DNA from: Brevibacillus thermoruber 423
Lineage (GTDB): Bacteria > Bacillota > Bacilli > Brevibacillales > Brevibacillaceae
DNA length: 64,000 nucleotides
Assembly (NCBI RefSeq): GCF_000454065.1
Contig: NZ_KE695650.1
Location: 186,001 to 250,000 of the forward strand
Direction: 5' to 3'
Shown here one piece after another: positions 53,251-60,600 of this stretch. Position 1 is the stretch's first letter. Every line of letters starts with the position of its first letter. The notes beneath the pieces were generated by a model. That model was not told the DNA's origin. It searched no databases and saw only the letters and a program-made list of their open reading frames with translations. Both the position numbers and the translations under genes were made by a program.

Positions 53251-54204
53251 ATGGCATGGAACAATAGGCAGTATGTGCTGGGAATCGATATTGGAGGGAC
53301 ACACATCCGTTTGGGGATGGTGACGCCTGATCAGGAGCTTCATCACTTTGTTGTGGAGGAAACGCAAACGCTTTATGGGCGCGCCGGGCGATCTCCGCTG
53401 GAGCGGTTGATCGAACTGGTTCGCGCGTACACGGCGAGGGTGGATGGGAAGCTGTTGGCGGTCTCCATGGGCTTTCCCTCGATGGTAAGCAAGGATAAAC
53501 AAGTGGTGTATTCTTCGCCCAATCTGAGCGCGTTTGACAATGTGAACGTGGTGGCGCCATTTGAGCGAGAATTGGGAGTCCCCGTTTTTATCGACAACGA
53601 CGTCAATTTTTTGCTGCTGTACGAAATCGTGCAGCGACGTCTGTTCAACGCCGGTGTGGTTCTCGGATTTTATATCGGCACAGGATTTGGAAATGCCATT
53701 TTCGTCGAGGATCGGTTTTTGAGTGGAAAGCACGGTGCGGCCGCAGAACTGGGCCACATCCCGGTTTGGAACCGGACGGAGACCTGCGGATGCGGGAACC
53801 GTGGATGCATCGAACTGTACGCCTCGGGTAAACGACTGCAGGAATTGCGTGCGCAACACTTTCCCGACGATGAAATACAGGAAGTGTTTGTCAAACACCG
53901 CAATACAGTCGTCATCCAGGAATTTTTGCATGCCCTCGCCATTCCGATTGCAACCGAGATCAACATCCTCGATCCGGATCACGTCATTATCGGCGGAGGG
54001 GTAGTACTGATGGAACAGTTTCCCCGAGCCGACCTGGAGCGGTACGTTTTGCAGCATACGCGGCGACCGTATCCTGCTAACGGGTTATCTTTTACCTACG
54101 CGGAAATGAATCAGAAGGCTGGCGTGCTGGGAGCGGCCTATCACGCATATCGGCAATTGCAAAACCACAGGAAGGAACAAATGGGATCAAGACCGCTGTC
54201 ATGA
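53251..54204 (+). CDS. alsK: ROK-family kinase, probable D-allose kinase
   Basis: The 317 residues carry the ROK motifs: ATP-binding YVLGIDIGGTHIRLGMV, catalytic Asp in FIDNDVNFLL, GHIPV after AAELG, and zinc-binding CGCGNRGCIELYASG. E. coli AlsK (309) has the same build, and the allose operon context points to allose phosphorylation. The ATG at 53251 follows GGAGGAAACG; another ATG at 53230 overlaps the previous stop. Its own 3' end forms part of a terminator. Confidence 0.85.
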   Translation: MAWNNRQYVLGIDIGGTHIRLGMVTPDQELHHFVVEETQTLYGRAGRSPLERLIELVRAYTARVDGKLLAVSMGFPSMVSKDKQVVYSSPNLSAFDNVNVVAPFERELGVPVFIDNDVNFLLLYEIVQRRLFNAGVVLGFYIGTGFGNAIFVEDRFLSGKHGAAAELGHIPVWNRTETCGCGNRGCIELYASGKRLQELRAQHFPDDEIQEVFVKHRNTVVIQEFLHALAIPIATEINILDPDHVIIGGGVVLMEQFPRADLERYVLQHTRRPYPANGLSFTYAEMNQKAGVLGAAYHAYRQLQNHRKEQMGSRPLS

Positions 54205-54217
54205 GGCAGCGGTCTTT
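54189..54217 (+). terminator. Terminator at the end of the allose operon
   Basis: AAGACCGCTG and CAGCGGTCTT form a perfect 10-bp stem with an 8-base loop containing the alsK stop codon; T-rich sequence follows. Confidence 0.8.
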
Positions 54218-54531
54218 CAGCGAGGTTGACACAGAGAAAACGGAGTCGGTTGGAACTCTCCCTTCGAAGAGGTTGTGTGGTCGGGGATGAAAATGATCCG
54301 ACATATTGGATCTTCCACAATCTACTTGTTGATGGATACTCTCATTTTTATTACCGTATAACTAATAATTTTTCATAACCTTTGGTTTTCCCCCTCGCCT
54401 GGCGTTGGGGGATTTTTTCTCTCAAGCTCTCAAGGGAGGGGACTTTGTGCCGGAGAAGGAAACCCTGTATTCCTGCGAGAAGATATGGGAGAAACACTTC
54501 ATGGAAAAATCAGGAAAGAGGAGGAGGCAAC
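54218..54531 (+). other. Gene-free stretch holding a second terminator
   Basis: No gene was recognised in these 314 bases. They contain TTGACA at 54226 without a matching -10 box. A terminator-like hairpin is noted separately at 54390-54418. A short untranslated transcript between the two terminators cannot be excluded. Confidence 0.4.
54390..54418 (+). terminator. Intrinsic terminator before the 29-aa peptide gene
   Basis: CCCCC (54390-54394) pairs with GGGGG (54407-54411), with an inner CGC/GCG stem, followed by A and six T. It lies about 170 bases beyond the allose-operon terminator, so it must end a different, unidentified transcript. Confidence 0.75.
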
Positions 54532-54621
54532 TTGGAAATTTTTATATGGATCATACTGGCTGCGCTTAACTATGCCATCCTGTACTGGGTTGTGAAAAGC
54601 GCGACTTCCACCTTGGTCTGA
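54532..54621 (+). CDS. 29-residue membrane peptide
   Basis: A TTG with GGAGGAGG five bases upstream opens 29 codons: a hydrophobic helix (IFIWIILAALNYAILYWVV) and a short polar end (KSATSTLV). The strong ribosome site and the clean helix argue for a real small protein, such as a membrane-associated peptide or a type I toxin. Nothing in the neighbourhood defines its job. Confidence 0.45.
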   Translation: MEIFIWIILAALNYAILYWVVKSATSTLV

Positions 54622-54787
54622 ACGGGGGCGAAAACGCAGTTCCGCTTCCCGGTTTCCCCAATCAATGATACAATATACATAAGAATTATATGCTTGATTA
54701 TTCTATGGGTGGAAACGGGGATACATCCACCACGGTGTTAGGTGCCTGTCCGAGACGAATCGCTGCGTGGAGGGTAAATCTCCTTCC

Positions 54788-54967
54788 TCACGATTTTCGT
54801 TTTCTTCGCTGACTTTCCACGATGTACTGGTCGAGTTCCTGGCTGACCTGCACCACCGCGCCATCCGTCAGCACTCCTTTTTGTTTGACAAGCTCGCAGA
54901 GCCGCTTTTGAAGGGTTGCAATGATTTGTGAAAGCTCTTCGTCGCTTACTCGCTTACGTGCCGTCAT
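54788..54967 (-). CDS. Spo0E-family aspartyl-phosphate phosphatase
   Basis: A 59-codon gene read from sequence: MTARKRVSDEELSQIIATLQ, KRLCELVKQKG, and the catalytic motif SQELDQ (residues 42-47) in the second of two helices. The SxELD signature and size define the Spo0E group, which dephosphorylates Spo0A-P and delays sporulation. It has GGGGGG nine bases before the ATG. It is oriented opposite to its neighbours. Confidence 0.75.
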   Translation of the reverse strand: MTARKRVSDEELSQIIATLQKRLCELVKQKGVLTDGAVVQVSQELDQYIVESQRRKRKS

Positions 54968-55271
54968 TCATCATCGCCCCCCAGATTTTCACTCTTTCTT
55001 GAAAAATACCATACGGTTGCGTGAAAACGACGAAAGCTGCTTCTGTGCAACAGCATGACAAACGACTGTCCTTTCCCGGCGAGTCCTGTCGATCCTTGTC
55101 TTGTGTTCTCGTTGATCGCGTTACCGTCACTGGCCGTTACACAAACGCAGTTGCAGCGAACCAATGGCTTTTTGTCGAGAAATGTACAACCATTCAAAAA
55201 AATAAAGAGAGGTGCTATAGACAGGAGAAGGAAAAAGAAGGAAAAAAGTGAATAAGAGGAGGGTGGGTGCC
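54968..55271 (+). other. Intergenic region before the XRE-TPR gene
   Basis: These 304 bases contain the divergent start regions of spo0E and the XRE-TPR gene. No additional ORF, hairpin or convincing promoter stood out. The last bases carry GAGGAGGG, the ribosome site of the next gene. Confidence 0.4.
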
Positions 55272-56570
55272 ATGGGAGGGAATGGGAGCGCACTTCTATA
55301 CACGACCATCGGTGAACTCATAAGGAAATACAGGGGACAAGCCAGCCTAAGCATCACACAACTGGCAAATGTTTCGGGCATTCATAAGACCGTCATCTCC
55401 AAGATCGAAAACGGCGATACCAAACGCCCTGAATGGAAGACGCTCAAAGCCATTGCCAGTGTACTGAAAATCCCTCCTCAACAAATCGTGGAGCTCTACG
55501 TGGACCTGGAACAGCGGCCGGACGCGTTGTTGGAATTGCTGCTGGAAGGGATTAAACTGGCTGACATGCGGATGGTTTCACGTGTCGCGTTAACGTTTCT
55601 CGAATCCCCGCGCGAGGAAACCTATACCTTGTTGGAACGACTGTACCACTTTGCCGGAACTGTCACGGATGCCGAAGTCAAGCTGACCCTGTACCATTTG
55701 ATCGTGAAATACTCGCGGGAACGCGGGGTGCCGCCGTACATCGCAAAGGGCTTGCTGCAGACATATCTGATTGAACGGCTTGACTTGAAGCGCCTGGAAG
55801 AATCATTCCGAATGGGTGAGGAGATCATTCATTACGTTGACTTTTTAACGCAGGAAGAACAGATTCTCTTCTATTACAGAATGGCACTCCATGCCCACAA
55901 CACCAAAAAATATCAGCAGTGTATCCAATTCTGTAAAGCGGGCCTTGCGTTGGAAACGGCTGACACTGAACTTACAGCCAGAGCGTATCTGGCGATGATC
56001 AACTCCTATTATTTCTTGGACAATTTCGATGCTGTGGAACGACATCTGGATCTGTTTGAAACGTTCGATTATGGCTTCGTTCCCGACGCAGCAAAAACAA
56101 CGCGCGGCATCGTTAAAGCAAAAAAGAAAGATTTTAACGCAGCGATTCCGATCCTTAGAAACTGTCTGGACGAAGGGAGCCGGGACATCAAGATTCATGC
56201 GGCAAATGAACTGATGGAAGTCTTTTTCCAGACAGGGGAGATGGACTCCATTGCGGAACTGTTGAAAAGAGAGGAGGAGATCCTGCCCACGAATTTGCAA
56301 ACGCCCTATAAACATGTATCGATTGGAAGGTATTATCAACAGAAAGCGAAATTTCAAACGAGCATCGGTCTCGTTGATGAAGGAATGAAAAGTTACGCGA
56401 TCAGTTTACAAGCATACGGAACGGTCAACGCTCTGGAAGAAATCATGACATGTTTGAATGATATTTTATCCTTTTTTTCCAAATCAATAAATTTGGAATA
56501 TATAGAAATGATCCAAAAAGTGTATAATGAAATCGTCAGTAAATGTAAAAAACAGGAGGTGTTAGGGTGA
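55272..56570 (+). CDS. XRE-type helix-turn-helix / TPR regulator (RRNPP-like)
   Basis: The 432 residues start with an XRE DNA-binding domain (about 15-70: IGELIRKYRGQASLSITQLA, VSGIHKTVISKIENGDTKRP) and continue with a helical TPR-like body (about 75-430: EEQILFYYRMALHAHNTKKY, TARAYLAMINSYYFLDNFDAVERHL). This is the form of peptide-sensing RRNPP regulators such as NprR, PlcR and the HTH-bearing relatives of Rap. The gene overlaps by three bases a 41-codon gene for a secreted propeptide. The ATG at 55272 follows GAGGAGGG; a GTG 8 codons earlier was not used. Confidence 0.8.
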   Translation: MGGNGSALLYTTIGELIRKYRGQASLSITQLANVSGIHKTVISKIENGDTKRPEWKTLKAIASVLKIPPQQIVELYVDLEQRPDALLELLLEGIKLADMRMVSRVALTFLESPREETYTLLERLYHFAGTVTDAEVKLTLYHLIVKYSRERGVPPYIAKGLLQTYLIERLDLKRLEESFRMGEEIIHYVDFLTQEEQILFYYRMALHAHNTKKYQQCIQFCKAGLALETADTELTARAYLAMINSYYFLDNFDAVERHLDLFETFDYGFVPDAAKTTRGIVKAKKKDFNAAIPILRNCLDEGSRDIKIHAANELMEVFFQTGEMDSIAELLKREEEILPTNLQTPYKHVSIGRYYQQKAKFQTSIGLVDEGMKSYAISLQAYGTVNALEEIMTCLNDILSFFSKSINLEYIEMIQKVYNEIVSKCKKQEVLG

Positions 56571-56692
56571 AAAAGACAATCGCAATGATGCTGCTCTCGT
56601 TGGCCTTTCTTGCAGCGGTGAGTGTTCTCCCGGCAAATGGAAGTATCGCGGCAGCGGAAGTACAACCGAATGTAGTCGATCCGGGGCATTAA
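56567..56692 (+). CDS. Secreted propeptide, candidate signalling peptide
   Basis: A GTG overlapping the regulator stop (GTGA), with AGGAGGT six bases upstream, opens 41 codons. The protein is a typical Sec signal peptide (MKKTIAMMLLSLAFLAAVS) with a cleavage motif IAAA at 27-30, leaving the short tail EVQPNVVDPGH. Signal peptides of Phr, NprX and PapR are released in this way and re-imported by an oligopeptide transporter. The tight coupling to the TPR regulator is the main argument; the mature peptide is not known. Confidence 0.75.
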   Translation: MKKTIAMMLLSLAFLAAVSVLPANGSIAAAEVQPNVVDPGH

Positions 56693-56955
56693 CCGAAACA
56701 GGGCAGCGGAGATTCCGCCTTCAGATGGGAGAAGAAGCTCTCCATTGAGGCGTTGGCAGGACATTTGCCTCGACGGGACATGCTGTTACGGGGGCCAACC
56801 TTCAGCGGAATGTCATGGGAAGCTTGGGACGTGTACGGGCAAGCCTGGTCGCTGTAAACGATCAGTCCAGACACGTCCTTATGCGTTTCTAACGCTTTCG
56901 GAACGCCTCTCGGACACAAGCATTACCGCTGGACAAGCTCACAATGAGGGAGAAT
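56689..56955 (-). pseudogene. IS3-family (IS150-type) transposase remnant
   Basis: On the minus strand the segments GLIVYSDQACPYTSQA and SMSRRGKCPANASMESFFSHLKAE are the catalytic core of IS3-type integrases, with the Asp of the second motif and the Glu of NASMESFF. It is truncated soon after SHLKAE, and the upstream segment NACVREAF lies in a different frame from KALETHKDVSG, so there is also a frameshift. No inverted repeats or orfA were found. It abuts the end of the propeptide gene. Confidence 0.75.
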
Positions 56956-56972
56956 GGACCAAACTCAACCGG

Positions 56973-57000
56973 CAAAAACGGAGCCGCTCATACGGCTCCG
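56973..57000 (-). terminator. Terminator of the bactofilin operon
   Basis: On the minus strand CGGAGCCG and CGGCTCCG form a perfect 8-bp stem with a 6-base loop, followed by TTTTT. It lies about 250 bases after the last bactofilin gene; the gap (57001-57250) shows no gene. Confidence 0.75.
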
Positions 57001-57250
57001 TTGACATGTACGGGCAAACGGCGCTGCCTGGCACTGGAGCCCACGCTCGGGCTCGGGTTCGATCCGGTTTCGTTGCATCGCCAATCACCGCTCCCGGGCA
57101 GCCCGCCTGCCGCCTTCCGGGCCTGCAGACGCCGCCGGCTGCCGCAAGGGGAACCGTCGATACTTCCTCCCGCGCGGCTTCCAACGCCTCCGCACCGCAG
57201 CCTGCAGCAAACCGTCCGCCGGAGCATCGCAAGCTCACAGGTCGGGCTGC

Positions 57251-57985
57251 CTACACTTTTCTGCTGTCTGTTACCCTTGTGCCTTTGTCCTGCTGAAACG
57301 CTTCCTTGTACTCGACGAGGCCGATATCGCAGCCGGGGCCGATCGTCACGTTGTTTCCGCGCACAACGCTGGCCTTCGTATACTCCAGATAGATGTCGTC
57401 GCCCTCGATCGTGCCGGCGGTAAGCGAACCGCCGGACGAGAAGAACAGCGACTTGAACATCGCGCCAAAACCAGACCCGAACCCTCTGCGGACGTGGATC
57501 AGGTCGCCGCCGATTTCCTGCGCCTTGCATTCGCCGTACAGGCGGACGTCGATCGTGCCCGCGTTCAACAGCCCGCCGACGGTAAAGCCGCCGCTGGCCA
57601 GAAAAGCTTCCGCCTGGCAGTCGCCTTTTGCCTTGAGCATCCCTTTGATTTCGAGCTCGTCGCCGCTGAGGCTGCCGTCTACGGTCAGCGCCCCGCGAAT
57701 CAGGACCTCCTGCAAGTCGGCGTTTCCGTGAATGTCCAGATTCCCGAGAACTTTTGCCTTCGCCGCCCGCATGTTTCCGGAAACGATGGCATCCCCGGTG
57801 ATCCTCGCCGCTGCTGCGGTCAGGCTGCCAAAGAACTCGCACCTCCCCATGCAGGTGAACGTGCGGCAGTCCACATCGCCGTCCACTCTTCCTTCCCCGC
57901 GCACTTTTACGTCGTTGTAAACCCCGCCGGTCGCGCTCACCGTACCGGAGATGGTCAAGTCCGATCTGAAATCGCTTGGTTCCAT
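57251..57985 (-). CDS. bacF: Bactofilin-type polymer-forming protein, BacF-like
   Basis: The 244 residues form a right-handed beta-helix with repeating hydrophobic strands (LTISGTVSATGGVYNDVKVRGEGRV, LTVDGSLSGDELEIKGMLKAKGD), the bactofilin/polymer-forming cytoskeletal type. B. subtilis YhbE and YhbF (BacE, BacF) are encoded after yhbD in the same order and assemble in the flagellar basal-body region. The ATG follows AAGGAGGAG. It ends the yhbD operon. Confidence 0.8.
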   Translation of the reverse strand: MEPSDFRSDLTISGTVSATGGVYNDVKVRGEGRVDGDVDCRTFTCMGRCEFFGSLTAAAARITGDAIVSGNMRAAKAKVLGNLDIHGNADLQEVLIRGALTVDGSLSGDELEIKGMLKAKGDCQAEAFLASGGFTVGGLLNAGTIDVRLYGECKAQEIGGDLIHVRRGFGSGFGAMFKSLFFSSGGSLTAGTIEGDDIYLEYTKASVVRGNNVTIGPGCDIGLVEYKEAFQQDKGTRVTDSRKV

Positions 57986-58061
57986 TTGCACTCCTCCTTG
58001 ACACGGCATGGGCCGTGCTGTCATGCATGCCAGTGGTTGAGGGCAGGTCCCCCTTCGACGA

Positions 58062-58742
58062 TTACACCTTTTGGTGACGGGCGACCTTGGCCGCGGGAGA
58101 CTGCTCGTATTCGTTACGGTACTCGACCAGCTCGATGTCGCAGCCCGGACCGAGCCGCACGTTGTTTCCGCGAACCACGCCGGCTTGCGTGTATTCCAGG
58201 TAGATGTCGTCTCCCTCGATGCTGTCCGCGCTCAGTTTGGACACAAACGGGGGAAACAGAAACGCCAGAAACTTGGCGATGTCGCGCGTCTCCTTGCGAA
58301 CGGAGATCGTTTTGCCGCCCATTTCCCGGATGCGGCTCTGCCCGTACAGCCTGACATCGATCGTTTCAGCGTTGACCAGTCCGTCGATGCGGATGCCGCC
58401 CTTGATGGTGAGGGTTTCCACCTCGCAGTTTCCGGTAATGTTCGGCATGCCGACGAACTCCACGTTCTCCCCGGCGATGTCCCCGCGGACGGTCGCCTTG
58501 CCGTTGATGACGATGTGCTCCGCCTTGAGGAATCCGGCGATGGTGGCCATCCCGTTCACCTCGATGCTGTCGTCCGCCGTTACGCTGCCGTTGATGTCTG
58601 TCTTGCCGTTGCAGAGAAACCTGACGCATGACAGATCGCCGTTTACCTTGCTCATGCCGTCGATCCTGACATTGTTGAAAACGCCGCCCGACGCGGTTCC
58701 CATCCCGCTGATCAGCAGGTTGTGCCGCTTTTCCCTGTCCAT
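58062..58742 (-). CDS. bacE: Bactofilin-type polymer-forming protein, BacE-like
   Basis: The 226 residues have the same beta-helix pattern as bacF (LLISGMGTASGGVFNNVRIDGMSKV, ITGNCEVETLTIKGGIRIDGLV, SIEGDDIYLEYTQAGVVRGNNVRLGPGCDIELVEYRN). The last segment is nearly identical to that of bacF, showing that the two are paralogs. The start after GGGAGGAACGCC is 14 bases past the yhbD stop. It should polymerise in the cell as a membrane-associated scaffold. Confidence 0.8.
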   Translation of the reverse strand: MDREKRHNLLISGMGTASGGVFNNVRIDGMSKVNGDLSCVRFLCNGKTDINGSVTADDSIEVNGMATIAGFLKAEHIVINGKATVRGDIAGENVEFVGMPNITGNCEVETLTIKGGIRIDGLVNAETIDVRLYGQSRIREMGGKTISVRKETRDIAKFLAFLFPPFVSKLSADSIEGDDIYLEYTQAGVVRGNNVRLGPGCDIELVEYRNEYEQSPAAKVARHQKV

Positions 58743-58756
58743 GAGGCGTTCCTCCC

Positions 58757-59380
58757 TTACGATAGTTTCCATTTCAACGCTTCGATAACGTCGGCGATAC
58801 TGACCCGTTCCACGATTTTGGCGCTCTCCTCGAAGTAGACGTCGCTCGGGCTTGAGACGAGCAGAAAAGCGGACACGCCCATTTTGCGCACGAAGATCAG
58901 GTCGCAGTTTTTGCCTTCAAATTTGCCGTAGTGCTGGATCAGCGTGCCGAGCAGGGTTTTTCCCTCGTCGAGGCTGATGACGCCCTTTTGGAGCAGCTTT
59001 TCCAGGATAAAGACAGCCAGGATGTGCGCAAAGGGAAATACCGGCGTATCCCCGAACTGTTCCGTGAAAACGTCCAGTGCCATTTTTGAAACAATGTTAC
59101 GTTTCAGTAATTCCTGTTTGCCCAAGGAAACGTCCGTGGGAGCGGGAGAAAACATGTCGGCCAGTTCGTCGAGCGACAAATCGTCCTTCATGTTTTTGAT
59201 CTTGTCGATCCGCGCGAGAATCAGCTCGCGGGGAAAAAACGTCTCCTGTCCGGTGAAAGTGGATTTCCGGATGAACCACTCTTCGGGAATGAGCTTTTTC
59301 CGCTTCCAGCGGTACAATTGGCCGTATGAGATGCCTGTCAGTTCCAGCAGTTCTTTCTTGGAGATCAAATCCTGTTCCAA
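58757..59380 (-). CDS. yhbD: YhbD-like DNA-binding protein (DUF4004)
   Basis: The 207 residues match YhbD of B. subtilis, starting DLISKKELLELTGISYGQLYRW, a MerR-like helix-turn-helix, then KRKKLIPEEWFIRKSTFTGQETFFPRELI. Its partner genes bacE and bacF follow. The start is TTG after AAGGGGGG; the frame is open further upstream but runs into the operator. Function is unknown but a regulator of the bactofilin operon is plausible. Confidence 0.8.
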   Translation of the reverse strand: MEQDLISKKELLELTGISYGQLYRWKRKKLIPEEWFIRKSTFTGQETFFPRELILARIDKIKNMKDDLSLDELADMFSPAPTDVSLGKQELLKRNIVSKMALDVFTEQFGDTPVFPFAHILAVFILEKLLQKGVISLDEGKTLLGTLIQHYGKFEGKNCDLIFVRKMGVSAFLLVSSPSDVYFEESAKIVERVSIADVIEALKWKLS

Positions 59381-59402
59381 AGCTGGCCCCCCTTTCGCAA
59401 AA

Positions 59403-59430
59403 ACAGTGTAACATAACAATGTTACACTGT
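59403..59430. promoter_or_regulatory. Long palindrome before yhbD
   Basis: ACAGTGTAACAT and ATGTTACACTGT are perfect 12-bp arms separated by AACA, 22 bases before the yhbD start. This is a probable operator, with YhbD itself (MerR-like) as the natural candidate. Confidence 0.7.
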
Positions 59431-59543
59431 AAAGGTGTGCGCAGCCAATTTGTAAACATGGGCGGAAAACCCGTTTGGCCGCGGGAAAGGAGGTAATAAC
59501 TGCGGTTGAGGGGAGGCGGTGGGGAGCCCAAGCCCCCACACTG

Positions 59544-60455
59544 TTAGTTGCGGGGGCAGCTATTTTTCCATGATTGTGTCAGCTTGGAAAAATATTCGAT
59601 GGTGAATGAATGAAACAGTTGGGCAGCTTTTGACAGGTAACGGTTCTTTACACGCGCCAAACCGATAGTACGCTGACAGGTGGGCTCCACAATCCGGAGG
59701 CGTTTGATCTTGCCGCTGGTAGCAGATCCCAACGTCAGGGCCGGCGTGAAAGCGACGCCAAGACCTTCCTTTACCAACTCTCGCAAGAACGTCTGTTCGT
59801 CTCCTTCAAAAGCGATGTGGGGAGTAAATCCGGCCTGGCGACAGAACTCATCCGTAAGATCTCGAAACCCGTACCTTGGATTCATGCTGATGAAAGGTTC
59901 ATGCGCAACTTCCTTGAGATGAATCTCATCACGACTCGCCAAGGGGTGTTCCGTCGAGACAATCAAAAAGATTTCTTCTGTAAACAACGGTTCCCATTCA
60001 ATGTCGGGGCTTTGGATCGGAGTGGAGGAGATGCAGAAGTCAACCTCCCCCTGTTCGAGCTGGTGTTTCATGGAGACAGTGGAGCCCAAGAATTGTTGAA
60101 AGCGTACATTGGGATATTGGGTAAGAAAGGAGCCCAACAAATTCGGAAGAACACTCGTGATGGACACCGCCAGGCTAATGACTCCGCGATCAAGACCGGA
60201 AAGATTGATCAGTTCGCGTTTTCCGGTTTCCAGCTCCATGAGAGCGCGTTCTACACGATGAAGAAACACTTTACCGAATTGGTTTAATCGTATCTGACGA
60301 CCTTGGCGATCAAACAGGGGAACCCCCAGATCTTCTTCCAACCGTGCAATCGTTTTACTAAGAGAGGGCTGACCAATATTGAGCTCCTCGGCAGCCTTTG
60401 TCATATGCTGCAGTCGAGCAACGGTTTGAAAATACTGTAATTGAAGCAGCTCCAT
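59544..60455 (-). CDS. LysR-family transcriptional regulator
   Basis: The 303 residues start with the LysR winged helix (LLQLQYFQTVARLQHMTKAAEELNIGQPSLSKTIARLEEDLG) and a substrate-binding-type domain. It diverges from the HlyD-ABC-2 genes, with a 145-base shared region, so it probably controls that export system. The effector is unknown. The upstream region is AT-rich, with no site defined here. Confidence 0.88.
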   Translation of the reverse strand: MELLQLQYFQTVARLQHMTKAAEELNIGQPSLSKTIARLEEDLGVPLFDRQGRQIRLNQFGKVFLHRVERALMELETGKRELINLSGLDRGVISLAVSITSVLPNLLGSFLTQYPNVRFQQFLGSTVSMKHQLEQGEVDFCISSTPIQSPDIEWEPLFTEEIFLIVSTEHPLASRDEIHLKEVAHEPFISMNPRYGFRDLTDEFCRQAGFTPHIAFEGDEQTFLRELVKEGLGVAFTPALTLGSATSGKIKRLRIVEPTCQRTIGLARVKNRYLSKAAQLFHSFTIEYFSKLTQSWKNSCPRN

Positions 60456-60600
60456 GGAAATTGCCGCCTTTCCTTGTTCTTTATATTGATCAAAAGGAAT
60501 GTTTTTATTCTTAATTATATATTGTACACCATTAAATGTTGAGACTATGATTATCTATGCGCATGTATCAAAGATCGACGTACGAAAACGATTAGGTAAG

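Noticed and set aside
54382..54621. 79-codon reading frame ending in the membrane peptide
   Set aside because: The first 50 residues are unrelated to a protein pattern and overlap a terminator; only the last 29 codons follow a good ribosome site.
59531..59560. GCCCCC/GGGGGC hairpin near the end of the LysR gene as a terminator
   Set aside because: No T-tract follows on the minus strand and the arms are imperfect; chance is likely.
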